NCBI RefSeq assembly: GCF_014490555.1
Contig: NZ_CP061032.1
Coordinates: 1,426,001 to 1,490,000, forward strand
Direction: 5' to 3'
DNA from: Corynebacterium lujinxingii
GTDB lineage: Bacteria; Actinomycetota; Actinomycetes; Mycobacteriales; Mycobacteriaceae
Length of the DNA stretch: 64,000 nt
Positions 48,655-60,667 of this stretch are shown in pieces (within the stretch, counting starts at the first letter, position 1; each line of letters opens with the position of its first letter). A program made the translations under genes and the position numbers. The notes beneath the pieces were generated by a model. That model saw only the letters and a program-made list of their open reading frames with translations, was not told where the DNA came from and did no database searches.

Positions 48655-49094
48655 TACTCCCCTTCACCGGAGCGCTTGTACGGGTCCGCATCGCCGGCCG
48701 GAGTGGCGTTGGCGCGCAGCCGCGCCAGCTCCTCGTCGCGGGCGCGGGCGCGGTTGAGTAGCTCCTCCATGTGTGCAGAGGACTCCGGCACCGTGTCGCG
48801 CTCAAACGAGATGGTCGGCGTGAACCGCACCGAAAGCTGGTCGCCGACGATCTTGCGGATCTGCCCGCGCGCCCGGTTGAGCGCTTCGGCGGCCTGCTCG
48901 TAATCGGGCTCGTCGTCAATTTCGACACCGCGGACGGTGTAGTAAATCGTCGCGTCGTGGAGGTCTCCGGTGACGCGCGCGTCGGTCACAGTGACCAGTT
49001 CCAGCCTGCGGTCTTTAATCTCCCGCTCGATTGCGGAAGCGACGATCGTCTGGATCTGCTTCGCCAGACGCTGGGCACGTGGGTTGTCAGCCAT
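48654..49094 (-). CDS. rbfA: 30S ribosome-binding factor A
   Basis: The 146-residue KH-fold protein assists 16S rRNA 5' end maturation. Seen: [47 protein letters not shown] and [29 protein letters not shown]. The ATG at 49094 has AAGGAGTGAC upstream; the frame beyond it is not RbfA-like. It follows infB in the operon. Confidence 0.95.
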   Translation of the reverse strand: MADNPRAQRLAKQIQTIVASAIEREIKDRRLELVTVTDARVTGDLHDATIYYTVRGVEIDDEPDYEQAAEALNRARGQIRKIVGDQLSVRFTPTISFERDTVPESSAHMEELLNRARARDEELARLRANATPAGDADPYKRSGEGE

Positions 49095-49193
49095 GTCACT
49101 CCTTCTTGAGAAACTTCCGGATAGTGTAACCCCCGCCCTGCGCGTGTTCGCGCGGAGCGGGGGTTTCGTCGTCAAGCAGTTGCTTTGCGACGA

Positions 49194-52037
<2,844 letters not shown>

Positions 52038-52143
52038 ATGTCTCCTTGTCGTTGATGCTAGGAGCCAGGTGCCCTTCGGCTACCGGCCCCTAGACGTGGT
52101 CAGTGACTTTCATCGCTGATGCTGCTTCATGGTTGCGTACTCA

Positions 52144-52476
52144 TCAGTGTTCGGTCTTTCCTTTATCGTCTGGGTCGTTTGCCCCGCCGCCCTTACGTTG
52201 CGACGAAGCGAGGTACGTACGTACATGACCTAGGTCCACTTGCGTAGACAGACGGAGCGCCCGCCCGAAGGCGCGACGTTGTTCCGCCAGCTCGACTGCG
52301 TCCAACGACGGGGTGATCCATGCTCCCCGCCCAGGTAGTGTTCTGCCCGGATCGGCGAGGATCCTTCCCGGCACGTCCGGGTCGGCGACCACGCGCAACA
52401 GTTCGACGTCGGGGTGCGTCTGGCGGGTGGCAATACAGGTGCGTGTGCGAATGGGGTGCTTGCGCGATCCGCTCAT
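52144..52476 (-). CDS. ylxR: YlxR family RNA-binding protein (DUF448)
   Basis: The 110-residue protein begins HPIRTRTCIATRQTHPDVELLRVVADPD and contains PGRGAWI, the core of YlxR. YlxR in other bacteria binds RNA or RNase P and influences transcription. ATG at 52476 is preferred since GAAAGG lies 6-7 nt upstream; an ATG two codons before is the alternative. It sits between nusA and infB, the usual place. Confidence 0.87.
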   Translation of the reverse strand: MSGSRKHPIRTRTCIATRQTHPDVELLRVVADPDVPGRILADPGRTLPGRGAWITPSLDAVELAEQRRAFGRALRLSTQVDLGHVRTYLASSQRKGGGANDPDDKGKTEH

Positions 52477-52590
52477 CCGCATCCTTTCCGCATACCTCTA
52501 TAAACCCGTCTTCACACCGACGCACGATCCGCGCGCGGCGGGCCGCCGCACCTGACGTGCGGACGCAAAGCCAGAGAACACTGTACGCCA

Positions 52591-52622
52591 AAACCCGCAG
52601 AAACTGTACTTCCTGCGGGTTT
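52591..52622 (-). terminator. Terminator-like hairpin between nusA and ylxR
   Basis: On the minus strand AAACCCGCAG, 12-nt loop, CTGCGGGTTT followed by TTGGCG: a perfect 10-bp stem with a short T run, 27 bp after the nusA stop, inside an otherwise continuous operon. It may attenuate ylxR-infB expression. Confidence 0.7.
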
Positions 52623-52649
52623 GTGGTCATTTGCCTGAGAAGGCGGAAA

Positions 52650-53663
52650 TTATTCGTCGTCCACGGCGTCCGCGTCGGAGCGGATATCGATCTTCCACCC
52701 CGTCAGACGCGCAGCCAGGCGGGCGTTTTGACCCTCCTTGCCAATGGCCAACGACAGTTGGTAATCCGGCACGGTGACGCGCGCTGCCTGTGCTTCGAGG
52801 TCGAGCACGGTCACGTCCACCACCTTCGAGGGAGCCAGCGAGTTACCGACGTACTTGGCCGGGTCGACATCCCAGTCGATGATGTCGATCTTTTCGCCGC
52901 CGAGCTGCTGCATAATGTTGGACACGCGAGCGCCGCGCGGACCGATGCACGCGCCCTTGGCATTGACGCCCTTGACCGTCGCGCGCACAGCCACCTTGGA
53001 GCGGTGGCCGGCCTCGCGGGCGATGCTGACGATCTCCACGGAGCCGTCGGCAACCTCCGGCACCTCGAGCGCGAACAGGCCACGCACCAGCTCCGGGTGG
53101 GTGCGCGACAGGTTGACCTGCACGCGCTTGTCGCCCTTGTTCACGCCGACGACATAAGCCTTGATGCGGTCGCCGTGGCGCAGCACCTCGCCCGGAATCT
53201 TCTCGGCCGGCAGCAGGATGCCGTCCTGCGGGTCGGCCTCGGTGCCGAGCTGCACGATGCTGATACCGCGGGATTCCGCGTGCGCGTCTCGCTGCACGAT
53301 GCCGGAGACGATCTGGCCCTCCAGGCCGGCGTATTCACCGTAGACGCGACCGGCCTCCGCCTGGCGCAGGCGGCCCTTGATCGCGTCGCGCACGGCGACG
53401 GCACCGATACGGGAGAAATTCACCGGGGTGTCGTCGTACTCGGAGACGACCTCGCCGTCGTCGTTTAGCTCGCTGACGATCACAGCGACATCGCCGGTGT
53501 CGGTGTCGATGTCCACACGCGCCTTGGCCCCCTCAGTCGCGGGGACCTCCTTGAACTCGCGGTACGAATACAGCAGCGCATTCGCGATGGTGCTGAGCAG
53601 GTCGTCCATCGGGATACCCTGCTGCGCCTCGATGTTCTTCAGCGCGTTCAAGTCAATATTCAC
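52650..53663 (-). CDS. nusA: Transcription termination/antitermination protein NusA
   Basis: The 337-residue protein has the N-terminal RNA polymerase-binding domain, an S1 domain (about 130-195, EGQIVSGIVQRDAHAESRGI) and two KH domains (VKGVNAKGACIGPRGARVSNIMQQLGGEKIDIIDWD, SLAIGKEGQNARLAARLTGWKIDI). It lacks the C-terminal acidic repeats of E. coli NusA, normal for actinobacteria. GTG start overlaps the rimP stop; GGAAGG upstream. Confidence 0.96.
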   Translation of the reverse strand: MNIDLNALKNIEAQQGIPMDDLLSTIANALLYSYREFKEVPATEGAKARVDIDTDTGDVAVIVSELNDDGEVVSEYDDTPVNFSRIGAVAVRDAIKGRLRQAEAGRVYGEYAGLEGQIVSGIVQRDAHAESRGISIVQLGTEADPQDGILLPAEKIPGEVLRHGDRIKAYVVGVNKGDKRVQVNLSRTHPELVRGLFALEVPEVADGSVEIVSIAREAGHRSKVAVRATVKGVNAKGACIGPRGARVSNIMQQLGGEKIDIIDWDVDPAKYVGNSLAPSKVVDVTVLDLEAQAARVTVPDYQLSLAIGKEGQNARLAARLTGWKIDIRSDADAVDDE

Positions 53664-54211
53664 TTGTTTCCTTCCTGTTCCGCTTTCGCGGCGTCGAGCT
53701 CTGCAAACGCCTGATCCGCCAACTCAACCTCTGCTGCCGGGGGCGCGTTGAACTCAATTTCTACCACCACACCAGCAATTTCCGAAACCGGTGCGACACG
53801 GATTTCTTCACCCTTCTTCGTGGTACGCACCAGCGCCACGTTCTCCTCCGCATCGTCGAGTGGGCCCATGCGCCACGCTTCGTCCCCCACCTTCACCAAG
53901 CGCCCGCGGTTGCGACGGAAGTGGCGTGGGGCCGTCAACGGCATGTCCACACCCGGAGTGGTCAGCTCCAGGGTGTAGCCGGCGCCGAAGTTCACTTCGC
54001 CGCGGGACTCGGTGTCGTCGAAAAGCGCGGAGAGCTCGTTGGACACTTCTTCGAGCTCGTCGAGCGTCGGGTGCGTATCCGAATCGAGCGCGATGACCAC
54101 CTGCGACTTTTTGCCCGCCTTGACGGTGCGGATGTTTTCAATGTCCATCGCGTACGCCGCGACTACCGGGCTGATCAACTGCTCAAGTTCGTCGTTCGTG
54201 GGAAATGCCAT
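53660..54211 (-). CDS. rimP: Ribosome maturation factor RimP
   Basis: The 183-residue protein is needed for 30S assembly: NDELEQLISPVVAAYAMDIENIRTV, GAGYTLELTTPGVDMPL (family TPG motif) and RHFRRNRGRLVKV. The start at 54211 is supported by TAGGTT 6 nt upstream. It begins the rimP-nusA-ylxR-infB-rbfA operon, with four more coupled genes downstream. Confidence 0.93.
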   Translation of the reverse strand: MAFPTNDELEQLISPVVAAYAMDIENIRTVKAGKKSQVVIALDSDTHPTLDELEEVSNELSALFDDTESRGEVNFGAGYTLELTTPGVDMPLTAPRHFRRNRGRLVKVGDEAWRMGPLDDAEENVALVRTTKKGEEIRVAPVSEIAGVVVEIEFNAPPAAEVELADQAFAELDAAKAEQEGNK

Positions 54212-54217
54212 GCGTCA

Positions 54218-54234
54218 AACCTAGCGTGTAACGT
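54218..54234. promoter_or_regulatory. Back-to-back -10 pair between rimP and the DUF4439 gene
   Basis: Minus-strand TAGGTT (54218-54223) for rimP and plus-strand TAACGT (54229-54234) for the lipoprotein gene, 11 bp start to start, gaps of 6 and 7 nt to the start codons. The intergenic region is 30 bp. Confidence 0.6.
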
Positions 54235-54241
54235 GCAGCGG

Positions 54242-55027
54242 GTGAAGAAACTGATGGTGCTGCCGGCCGCGCTGCTGTTGACCAGCTGCACGGTCATGGA
54301 TGTTGTCGGACCGCGCGCCAACGGCGAAATCATGTCGCTGGCAAAGCAGGCTACGGCGGACGAGGGCTCCGCCAACGCCGACTGGGCTGAGTTGCGCACC
54401 TTCCACAGCGTGCAGCTTGTCGACGAAGCACTGCGCCTGTGCGGCACCGACACCGCCGGCGAGACTCCGTCGTCGTGCAACGTCGAACTCGACGAAACAG
54501 ATCTGCCCTCGGCAGATGCGGGCGCGCTGCTCGAACGCACCGTCGTCGCAGCGGACAAGGTGCCGGAGGAATCGGTGGACCTCGTGGTCGCGCAGGCCGT
54601 CGACGCTGTCGCGCTCGCCCCCGTCAATCTCGACCGCATCGAGGGCCCGCTTGCCGACGACACCGCCTCCGCCGCCGACCTCCTCGCCCGCGAAAACGCA
54701 CTCTACTACGGGCTCGGCATCGCACTGGCGCACGCCGACGGCGACCTGCGGGCGCGCATCGGTGCGCTGCGCGAGGCGTCGCACGAACGCACCGCGGCGC
54801 TTACCCGCCTGCTCGACGGAGCGGACGGGCAGGCGCTTGTCCCCGCTGCCGGCTACTCCTTCGCCGACGGTTACGCCGAGCCGGAAACAGCAGACCAGGC
54901 CACCGAGCTCGTAACAACGATGCAAGACGACCTGGTCAAACAATGGCGCTACGCCGCGGCGCACGCAGAGTCGAAGCAGTGGCGTGAGGCGGCGATTCTG
55001 CTCGCCGCCCACGCCCAGCGGGCTTAG
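54242..55027 (+). CDS. DUF4439-type lipoprotein
   Basis: The 261-residue protein has a short lipoprotein signal ([16 protein letters not shown], Cys16), then a helical body with ferritin-like/DUF4439 features: [43 protein letters not shown] (residues about 150-192). Function unknown. GTG at 54242 is selected since it gives the signal peptide and has a -10 seven nt upstream. Between rimP and proS, as in mycobacteria. Its stop overlaps proS by 4 bp. Confidence 0.75.
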   Translation: MKKLMVLPAALLLTSCTVMDVVGPRANGEIMSLAKQATADEGSANADWAELRTFHSVQLVDEALRLCGTDTAGETPSSCNVELDETDLPSADAGALLERTVVAADKVPEESVDLVVAQAVDAVALAPVNLDRIEGPLADDTASAADLLARENALYYGLGIALAHADGDLRARIGALREASHERTAALTRLLDGADGQALVPAAGYSFADGYAEPETADQATELVTTMQDDLVKQWRYAAAHAESKQWREAAILLAAHAQRA

Positions 55028-56811
55028 CCCAGACGCTCAGTCACGAGTTCCTGGACCTTGACCACGATCTCGTTGGCCGGGACCTCAAGTGTCTCGCCGC
55101 CGCGGATGCGCAGCTCCACGTTGCCGTCCGCGAACGCGCGGCCCAGGATGACAATAAACGGCATGCCGAGCAGTTCGGCGTCTTTGAACTTCACGCCCGG
55201 GGAGACCTTCGGGCGGTCGTCGAATAGCACCTCGAGGCCCGCGTCGGAGAGTTCAGCGGCGATGCGGTCGCCCGCCTCGAGCGCCGCGGCGTCCTTGTTG
55301 GCCACCGCCACGTGCACCTGGTACGGCGCGATCTCGACAGGCCAGACCAGCCCCTTGTCGTCGTGGCGCTGCTCCGCGACCACGGCCAACATGCGGGAAA
55401 TGCCGATGCCGTAAGAACCCATCGTCGGCACGGCGCGCTTGCCGTTTTCGTCCAGAATCTGCACGTCCATGGCCTCGGTGTATTTGCGGCCCAACTGGAA
55501 GATGTGGCCCATCTCGATACCGCGGGCGAGTTTGACGGTGCCGTTGCCAGTCGGCGACGGGTCACCCTCCTTGATCTCGGCGGCCTCGACGAACCCGTCG
55601 ACCGTGAAGTCGCGGCCTGCGACCAGGCCCACGACGTGCTTCTGCGGCGCGTCGGCGCCGGTGATCCACGACGAGCCCTCCACCACGCGCGGGTCGGCGA
55701 GCAGGCGCACACCGTTGGCCTGCAGTGCGCGGGGGCCGACGTAGCCCTTGACCAGGAAGTCGCTCTTGGCAAAATCTTCGTCGCTCGCCAGCTCGAAGGT
55801 GGCCGGCTCGAGCGAGGCCTCGAGGCGCTTTTCGTCCAGTTCGCGATCGCCCGGGATAAGCACTCCAACTAGCTGGGGGCCGACCGGCTCGCCGTTTTCG
55901 TCCACGGCGCGAGGGTCGTCGACCTTGATCATCATGCATTTGAGGGTGTCTTCGGCCTGGGCGGGGTGGTCGTCGACACGCACCCCGGCCCCCTGCGCCC
56001 ACTCGACGAGCGCATCGATGGTCTCCGACGACGGCGTGTCGTGCTCGACCGCTTCCGGCAGGCCGTCGATCGCACGCGGGGCGGGCGCGACCGTGGTCAC
56101 GGCCTCGACGTTGGCGGCGTAATCGCCCGCGGTGGAAACCACGAAGGTGTCCTCGCCGTTGTCGGAGTACGCGAGGAACTCCTCGGAGGCGGAGCCGCCC
56201 ATTGCACCGGAGGTGGCCTTACAAATCTCGTAACGCAAGCCCACGCGGTCGAAGATGCGCTGGTAGGCCGCGCGGTGGTTGGCGTAGGACTCGTCGAGCC
56301 CCTCATCCGACATGTCGAAAGAGTAGGAGTCCTTCATCACAAACTCGCGCCCACGCAGGATGCCCGCGCGCGGACGCGCCTCGTCGCGGTACTTCGTCTG
56401 GATCTGGTACAGCGTGACCGGGAAATCCTTGTACGAGGAGTACAGGTCCTTCACGGCCGCGGTGAACATCTCCTCGTGCGTGGGTCCGAGCAGCATGTCC
56501 GCGCCCTTGCGGTCTTTGAGGCGGAACAGCTCGTCGCCGTATTCGTTCCAGCGGTTCGTCGCCTCGTACGGCTCGCGGGGAAGCAGCGCCGGGAACAGCA
56601 GCTCCTGGCCGCCCATCGCGTCCATCTCCTCGCGCACAACGCCCTCGACCTTGCGCAGCGCGCGCAGCCCCAGCGGCAGCCACGAGTACACGCCCGGCGC
56701 GGCGCGGCGCACGTACCCGGCGCGGACCAGCAGTTTGTGGCTCGGCACTTCAGCATCGGCGGGATCTTCGCGCAGAGTGCGCAGGAACAGCGTGGACAGG
56801 CGAGTAATCAT
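55024..56811 (-). CDS. proS: Prolyl-tRNA synthetase
   Basis: The 595-residue class II synthetase is of the bacterial type with an editing (INS) domain between motifs 2 and 3. Visible: [25 protein letters not shown], motif 2 [27 protein letters not shown], and motif 3 [17 protein letters not shown], then the anticodon domain. ATG at 56811 has TAAACT 7 nt upstream; the longer frame lies antisense to yaaA. Confidence 0.95.
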   Translation of the reverse strand: MITRLSTLFLRTLREDPADAEVPSHKLLVRAGYVRRAAPGVYSWLPLGLRALRKVEGVVREEMDAMGGQELLFPALLPREPYEATNRWNEYGDELFRLKDRKGADMLLGPTHEEMFTAAVKDLYSSYKDFPVTLYQIQTKYRDEARPRAGILRGREFVMKDSYSFDMSDEGLDESYANHRAAYQRIFDRVGLRYEICKATSGAMGGSASEEFLAYSDNGEDTFVVSTAGDYAANVEAVTTVAPAPRAIDGLPEAVEHDTPSSETIDALVEWAQGAGVRVDDHPAQAEDTLKCMMIKVDDPRAVDENGEPVGPQLVGVLIPGDRELDEKRLEASLEPATFELASDEDFAKSDFLVKGYVGPRALQANGVRLLADPRVVEGSSWITGADAPQKHVVGLVAGRDFTVDGFVEAAEIKEGDPSPTGNGTVKLARGIEMGHIFQLGRKYTEAMDVQILDENGKRAVPTMGSYGIGISRMLAVVAEQRHDDKGLVWPVEIAPYQVHVAVANKDAAALEAGDRIAAELSDAGLEVLFDDRPKVSPGVKFKDAELLGMPFIVILGRAFADGNVELRIRGGETLEVPANEIVVKVQELVTERLG

Positions 56812-56818
56812 GCGGGGC

Positions 56819-56835
56819 AGTTTACCCGGTAGCTT
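56819..56835. promoter_or_regulatory. Back-to-back -10 pair between proS and yaaA
   Basis: Minus-strand TAAACT (56819-56824) for proS and plus-strand TAGCTT (56830-56835) for yaaA, 11 bp start to start, both 7 nt from their start codons. The intergenic region is 31 bp. Confidence 0.6.
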
Positions 56836-56842
56836 TGTGCGC

Positions 56843-57508
56843 ATGCTGATCGTGCTCCCACCCTCCGAAACCAAAGCGCCCGGCGGTGTCGACGCGGCGA
56901 TGTCGTTGTCGTTTCCGTCGCTCGATCCCGTCCGGGCTTCGCTTCTCGACGAACTCTCGCACACGCTTGTCGATGCCCCCGCCTCCAAGCAGCCCGAGGC
57001 GGAGGAAAACCTCACGCTGCGCTCCGCACCGGTGATGCCGGCGATCGAGCGCTACACGGGTGTGCTGTACGACTCGCTCGATGTGGCCTCGTTGTCTGCT
57101 GATGCTCTGTCCCGCCTTGCCGTGGGGTCTGCGCTGTTCGGTGTGGTGCGCGCTGGCAACCTCATCCCCCGCTACCGCCTGTCCGCGGGCATGAAGCTGG
57201 ACGGCAAGACGATGCGCGCCTGGTGGGGCTCCGCAGTCACGGATGTGTTGTCGGAGTGCGGGTTTGTCGTCGACATGCGCTCCGGCGCCTACCAGCAGCT
57301 CGGGCCGGTCTCAGGTGCGGGGACCGTGCGTGTGGAGCAGGCGGCAACTGGCAAGGTGATCAGCCACTTCAACAAGAAATATAAAGGCGAGCTGGCCCGC
57401 GCGCTGGCGCCGCACGATGCTGCGTCTATCGGCGATGTCGCCGATATCGCGGCTGCTGCCGGGTTCGACGTTGCCGTCGACGGCACGCTGCTCACAATGC
57501 GCGTGTGA
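56843..57508 (+). CDS. yaaA: YaaA family protein (DUF328, peroxide stress)
   Basis: The 221-residue protein starts [15 protein letters not shown] and has [36 protein letters not shown], and a C-terminal [15 protein letters not shown], all typical of YaaA. E. coli YaaA binds DNA and lowers free iron under peroxide stress. The last 17 bp overlap the convergent DUF559-type gene. Confidence 0.88.
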   Translation: MLIVLPPSETKAPGGVDAAMSLSFPSLDPVRASLLDELSHTLVDAPASKQPEAEENLTLRSAPVMPAIERYTGVLYDSLDVASLSADALSRLAVGSALFGVVRAGNLIPRYRLSAGMKLDGKTMRAWWGSAVTDVLSECGFVVDMRSGAYQQLGPVSGAGTVRVEQAATGKVISHFNKKYKGELARALAPHDAASIGDVADIAAAAGFDVAVDGTLLTMRV

Positions 57509-58385
57509 CAATCCGCGGCTGCGCGAGGAAGGTGCGGACGTCGTCGATAAACTCCTTCTCCCTGAGCAACAGGTCGCTCCGCGACGGCCTGATAGCGAAC
57601 ACTCCCGTCTTCAACAGGTGCTTCTCTCGTCTGCGCTCGAGCCGAAGCGTCTCGTCGGTTTTCTTGAACGTCACCCCGTCGTACTTGTAGTCACCGTCGA
57701 TCTCGATGATGAGCCATCCGCGGCGTAAGTCCACTTCGTAGCCGGCGAAAATGCCGTTGACGATCCAGTCGTCGGCGACATGCTCGATAAGTATCGCCCG
57801 GGCGTACGACTCGAACGGCGAACGCGAATTATCAACCGCGTATTTGATCACCTTGCGCAGCACCGCGATGCCTTTCACGCGGCCGAGCTTGGCCATCTCT
57901 TCCACCACCGTCTTTCGGTCCGTGTGGTGTTTGAGCAGCCAATCCATCGCGACCAGCCCCTCCCTGAACCCGTGCCGCAACGCGATCTCGAACGCGGTAG
58001 TCACCTCGTCGGTGGCGCGCAAAGTATCGAAGTGCCTGATGGTGGCTACCCTGTTCCTGGCGCGGTGGTACACGGTTCTTGCTGGCCACTGACCTTTCGG
58101 TGGGGTCCTGCCGTTTGGCAGCAGTAGCTCGACCGGTTCGTGCCGGTCCGTGGTCACCACCCACATCCCCAACACCCGCGCCGCTGACCTGCCAGCAAGA
58201 GCCGCCTTCCTCGCCGCTTGGCCGCCCGCTACCGCTTGCACCCACCGCTTCTCGTAAAACTCCAGCGCGCGAAAGTCGGTGCGGTGCATCGCGTGCCGCG
58301 ACGACAACATCACGACGTTGCTGTGTGTCTTTCCTTCGCGGGGGATCACTTTCCCCAGGATCTCCCGCTGCCTCCCCACATCCAT
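57492..58385 (-). CDS. DUF559-type endonuclease-like protein
   Basis: The 297-residue protein has an N-terminal basic, helical domain and a C-terminal Vsr/PD-(D/E)XK-like region: FAGYEVDLRRGWLIIEIDGDYKYDG, then ERRREKHLLKTGVFAIRPSRSDLL (about 215-280) with the Asp, Glu-x-Asp catalytic-type residues. Relatives are frequent in actinobacteria, some with an AbiEi-like N-terminus; a DNA-cutting role is inferred only. Upstream lie a pair of TTATCCACA boxes and the GATATC palindromes. Its 3' end overlaps yaaA by 17 bp. Confidence 0.72.
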   Translation of the reverse strand: MDVGRQREILGKVIPREGKTHSNVVMLSSRHAMHRTDFRALEFYEKRWVQAVAGGQAARKAALAGRSAARVLGMWVVTTDRHEPVELLLPNGRTPPKGQWPARTVYHRARNRVATIRHFDTLRATDEVTTAFEIALRHGFREGLVAMDWLLKHHTDRKTVVEEMAKLGRVKGIAVLRKVIKYAVDNSRSPFESYARAILIEHVADDWIVNGIFAGYEVDLRRGWLIIEIDGDYKYDGVTFKKTDETLRLERRREKHLLKTGVFAIRPSRSDLLLREKEFIDDVRTFLAQPRIVTRAL

Positions 58386-58435
58386 GCGTCAAACATGGCA
58401 GAGCGACGTCGTTTGCGAAAGAGCAGGACGTTATC

Positions 58436-58475
58436 TGTGGATAACTTCGCGCCTTGCTGTCCCGCGTTATCCACA
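58436..58475. promoter_or_regulatory. Inverted pair of TTATCCACA (DnaA-box) sequences upstream of the DUF559 gene
   Basis: TGTGGATAA (58436-58444) and TTATCCACA (58467-58475), perfect DnaA-box consensus in opposite orientation, 31 bp start to start. The downstream boxes here and at 26937 share the extended form TTATCCACAGGC. Confidence 0.65.
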
Positions 58476-58480
58476 GGCCT

Positions 58481-58569
58481 AAAAGTAGATATCGTCTTTT
58501 ACCAAGTCTGGAGAAAGGCGACCTGGGGTTTTGCCCCGGTTTCGACCGTAAAAGTCGATATCGTCGTTT
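58481..58569. repeat. Pair of 20-bp GATATC palindromes spaced 69 bp (locus 2)
   Basis: Copies AAAAGTAGATATCGTCTTTT (58481-58500) and AAAAGTCGATATCGTCGTTT (58550-58569) lie 69 bp apart, as at locus 1. A GGGG-TTTTG-CCCC hairpin lies between them. The second copy ends 13 bp before the -10 of the next gene, so binding there could affect its transcription. Confidence 0.8.
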
Positions 58570-58582
58570 CCTTTGGGGCTGC

Positions 58583-58588
58583 TAACCT
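58583..58588 (+). promoter_or_regulatory. -10 TAACCT, leaderless-type promoter
   Basis: TAACCT ends 7 nt before the ATG at 58596; 13 bp upstream is the second GATATC palindrome. Confidence 0.5.
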
Positions 58589-58595
58589 CCCCTTC

Positions 58596-59318
58596 ATGCG
58601 CCCCAACCACCGCCGTTACGCTGCGGCCGCCCTCATCTATGCCGCCGCATTCGCGTACATCCTGCTGCGCTGGGATGTGATTCCCGACCCGGTCCCGGTG
58701 CACATCAACACCGCCGGTGAGGCGGACGGGTTCAAACCGAAAACGCTAATCAACGCAACAGCCCTGCTGGTTATCGGCATCATCATGTCGCTGGCCATGC
58801 CGCTGTGCGTCCCGCCGAGAGCGCTGGCCCGGCAAATGGTCGACGTCCCCGTCGCCGACGCGCTGCCTGTTTCGGAAACGGCGACCCAGCGCGTCGAGAA
58901 GCTTTGCGACGCGGCCGCCACCGTCATGTCCAAAATCGTCCTCGCGATCGCGGCCCTGTTCGCCATACTGAACATCTCCATGGTGGTGCCGGATGTGAAC
59001 CTCCCCTTCTGGCTGGAGATCGTCATGTGGGTCGCGTTTATGGTCTACGTCGTCGCAGTGGCGCTTCGGATTAGCCGCAGCAACGACAGCATCGCGCCGG
59101 GCGCCGAGGAAGAAACCCGCAACCACCACCTGCGCTACGCGGGCGGTATGGGAACGTACAACGCCCCAAACGACCCGATGGTCGCAGCGGTGTTGCCGTC
59201 TAACCCGGGAAAGATCGCGGTCAACACCGCGCACGCGCCGGGCAAGCGGTACCTGTGGCGGGTGGCCGCAAGCATCATCGCGATCGCCGCCGCGTGTATT
59301 GTCCTGCCGTTTATCTAA
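58596..59318 (+). CDS. DUF1648-domain membrane protein
   Basis: The 240-residue protein has four helices. The first (YAAAALIYAAAFAYILLRW) is followed by DVIPDPVPVHINTAGEADGFKPKT, the DUF1648 signature P-x-P-x-H-x-N-x-x-G. Related proteins are predicted immunity or membrane-stress factors but the role is not established. It ends 4 bp from the convergent gltS stop. Promoter region contains the GATATC palindrome pair. Confidence 0.8.
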   Translation: MRPNHRRYAAAALIYAAAFAYILLRWDVIPDPVPVHINTAGEADGFKPKTLINATALLVIGIIMSLAMPLCVPPRALARQMVDVPVADALPVSETATQRVEKLCDAAATVMSKIVLAIAALFAILNISMVVPDVNLPFWLEIVMWVAFMVYVVAVALRISRSNDSIAPGAEEETRNHHLRYAGGMGTYNAPNDPMVAAVLPSNPGKIAVNTAHAPGKRYLWRVAASIIAIAAACIVLPFI

Positions 59319-59322
59319 CCGA

Positions 59323-60543
59323 TCACACCACATTGAGGAACACGGTGACGACCAGGATGTTCACGAAGTCGATGAACATTCCTCCGATGATCGGAAGCAC
59401 GAAAAACGCGAGTTTCGACGGCGAGTACTTCTGCACCACCGATTCCATGTTGGCCACGCCGTTCGGGGTCGCGCCCATGCCGAAGCCGCAGTGTCCGGCG
59501 GACAAAATGGCAGCGTCGTAGTCGCGGCCCATCACGCGGAAGGTGATGAAGTAGGCGTAGAGGAACATCAGCAGCGTCTGCGCGGCCAGCAGTACGAGCA
59601 GTGGCACGGCGAGGTCGGCCAGTTCCCACAGTTTGATCGTCATCAGCGCCTGGGCGAGGAAGAGCGCCAGTGCCACGTTGCCGATGATCTCCACCTCCTG
59701 GGTGGGCACGAACTCGTGGTACTGGCGTTCGTTGCGCGTATCCGAGATGTAGCGGAACAGGATGCCGACGAGCATCGCGCCGAGGTAGTTGGGAAACGCC
59801 GCCTTGTCCGTGAACTGGCTGATCACCCAGTTGATGCCGTCGGTGATGTAGGTGCCAACGAACATGGCGATGAGCAGGACGATAAACGCCTGCATAACTT
59901 GATCGCTGCGCAGTTCGCGGCGGCGGAGGGCGATTAGGCTGTCGTCGACACCAGCTTCGCTGGACACGGTGGACTGCAGGCGGTTGTTTTTGATCAACCG
60001 GTCGCCCACCGGCCCGCCCATCAGCGAGCCCATGAGCAAACCGAACGTGGCGGCGGTGTACGCGACGGTTTCTGCACGGTCGACGCCTTGTGCCTCAACG
60101 AGCGGTGCCATGCCGCCAGACACGCCGTGACCGCCCGTCATGGACACCGAGCCAGTCATCAAGGCCAGCGAAGATGGAATATCCACAAGCGGGGCAAGCA
60201 CCACGGCGAGCACGTTTTGTAGCACCACCAGCACAGATGCGACGAGCAGGAACCGTGTCACCATTTTTCCTGCTTTGCCCAGCACGGCCACGCTCGCGCC
60301 AAATCCGACGGAGGTGAAAAACATGGTCATGAAGAAGCCCTGTAGGGTGGTGTCGAAGGTGATGTCGACCCACCCGGTGAGCTTGAACACCAGGTTGAAC
60401 AGGGCGAAAAGGAACCCGCCGATGACGGGCGCGGGGATGGCGAAGCGCTCGAAGAACGCGACGTTGTTGCGCAGCCAACGCCCGATGACGAGCAGCACGA
60501 CGGCAAAGCCGATGGTCTGGATCATGCTGAACTCGATCGCCAT
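59323..60543 (-). CDS. gltS: Sodium/glutamate symporter
   Basis: The 406-residue protein has about ten helices in two repeats and matches GltS: IPAPVIGGFLFALFNLVFK, MFFTSVGFGASVAVLGKAG, LMTGSVSMTGGHGVSGGMAPLV (Gly-rich pore motif), and HCGFGMGATPNGVANMESVV. It imports glutamate with Na+. ATG at 60543 has GGAAAGA about 11 nt upstream; the upstream frame is not GltS-like. Confidence 0.92.
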   Translation of the reverse strand: MAIEFSMIQTIGFAVVLLVIGRWLRNNVAFFERFAIPAPVIGGFLFALFNLVFKLTGWVDITFDTTLQGFFMTMFFTSVGFGASVAVLGKAGKMVTRFLLVASVLVVLQNVLAVVLAPLVDIPSSLALMTGSVSMTGGHGVSGGMAPLVEAQGVDRAETVAYTAATFGLLMGSLMGGPVGDRLIKNNRLQSTVSSEAGVDDSLIALRRRELRSDQVMQAFIVLLIAMFVGTYITDGINWVISQFTDKAAFPNYLGAMLVGILFRYISDTRNERQYHEFVPTQEVEIIGNVALALFLAQALMTIKLWELADLAVPLLVLLAAQTLLMFLYAYFITFRVMGRDYDAAILSAGHCGFGMGATPNGVANMESVVQKYSPSKLAFFVLPIIGGMFIDFVNILVVTVFLNVV

Positions 60544-60654
60544 CGCCGGCCGTCTTTCCGTCTCGCTTCGGTTGCAGCGCAGTTTACGACGCGCAGTCGC
60601 CTTGTGACAACGGACACGCACCGGGGGTAGCCTGCCGAGTTTTCACACGCAGGG

Positions 60655-60660
60655 TACGGT
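60655..60660 (+). promoter_or_regulatory. -10 TACGGT, leaderless-type promoter of cobB
   Basis: TACGGT ends 7 nt before the ATG at 60668. It supports that start over a GTG three codons upstream, which lies inside the hexamer. Confidence 0.5.
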
Positions 60661-60667
60661 GCCCCGT

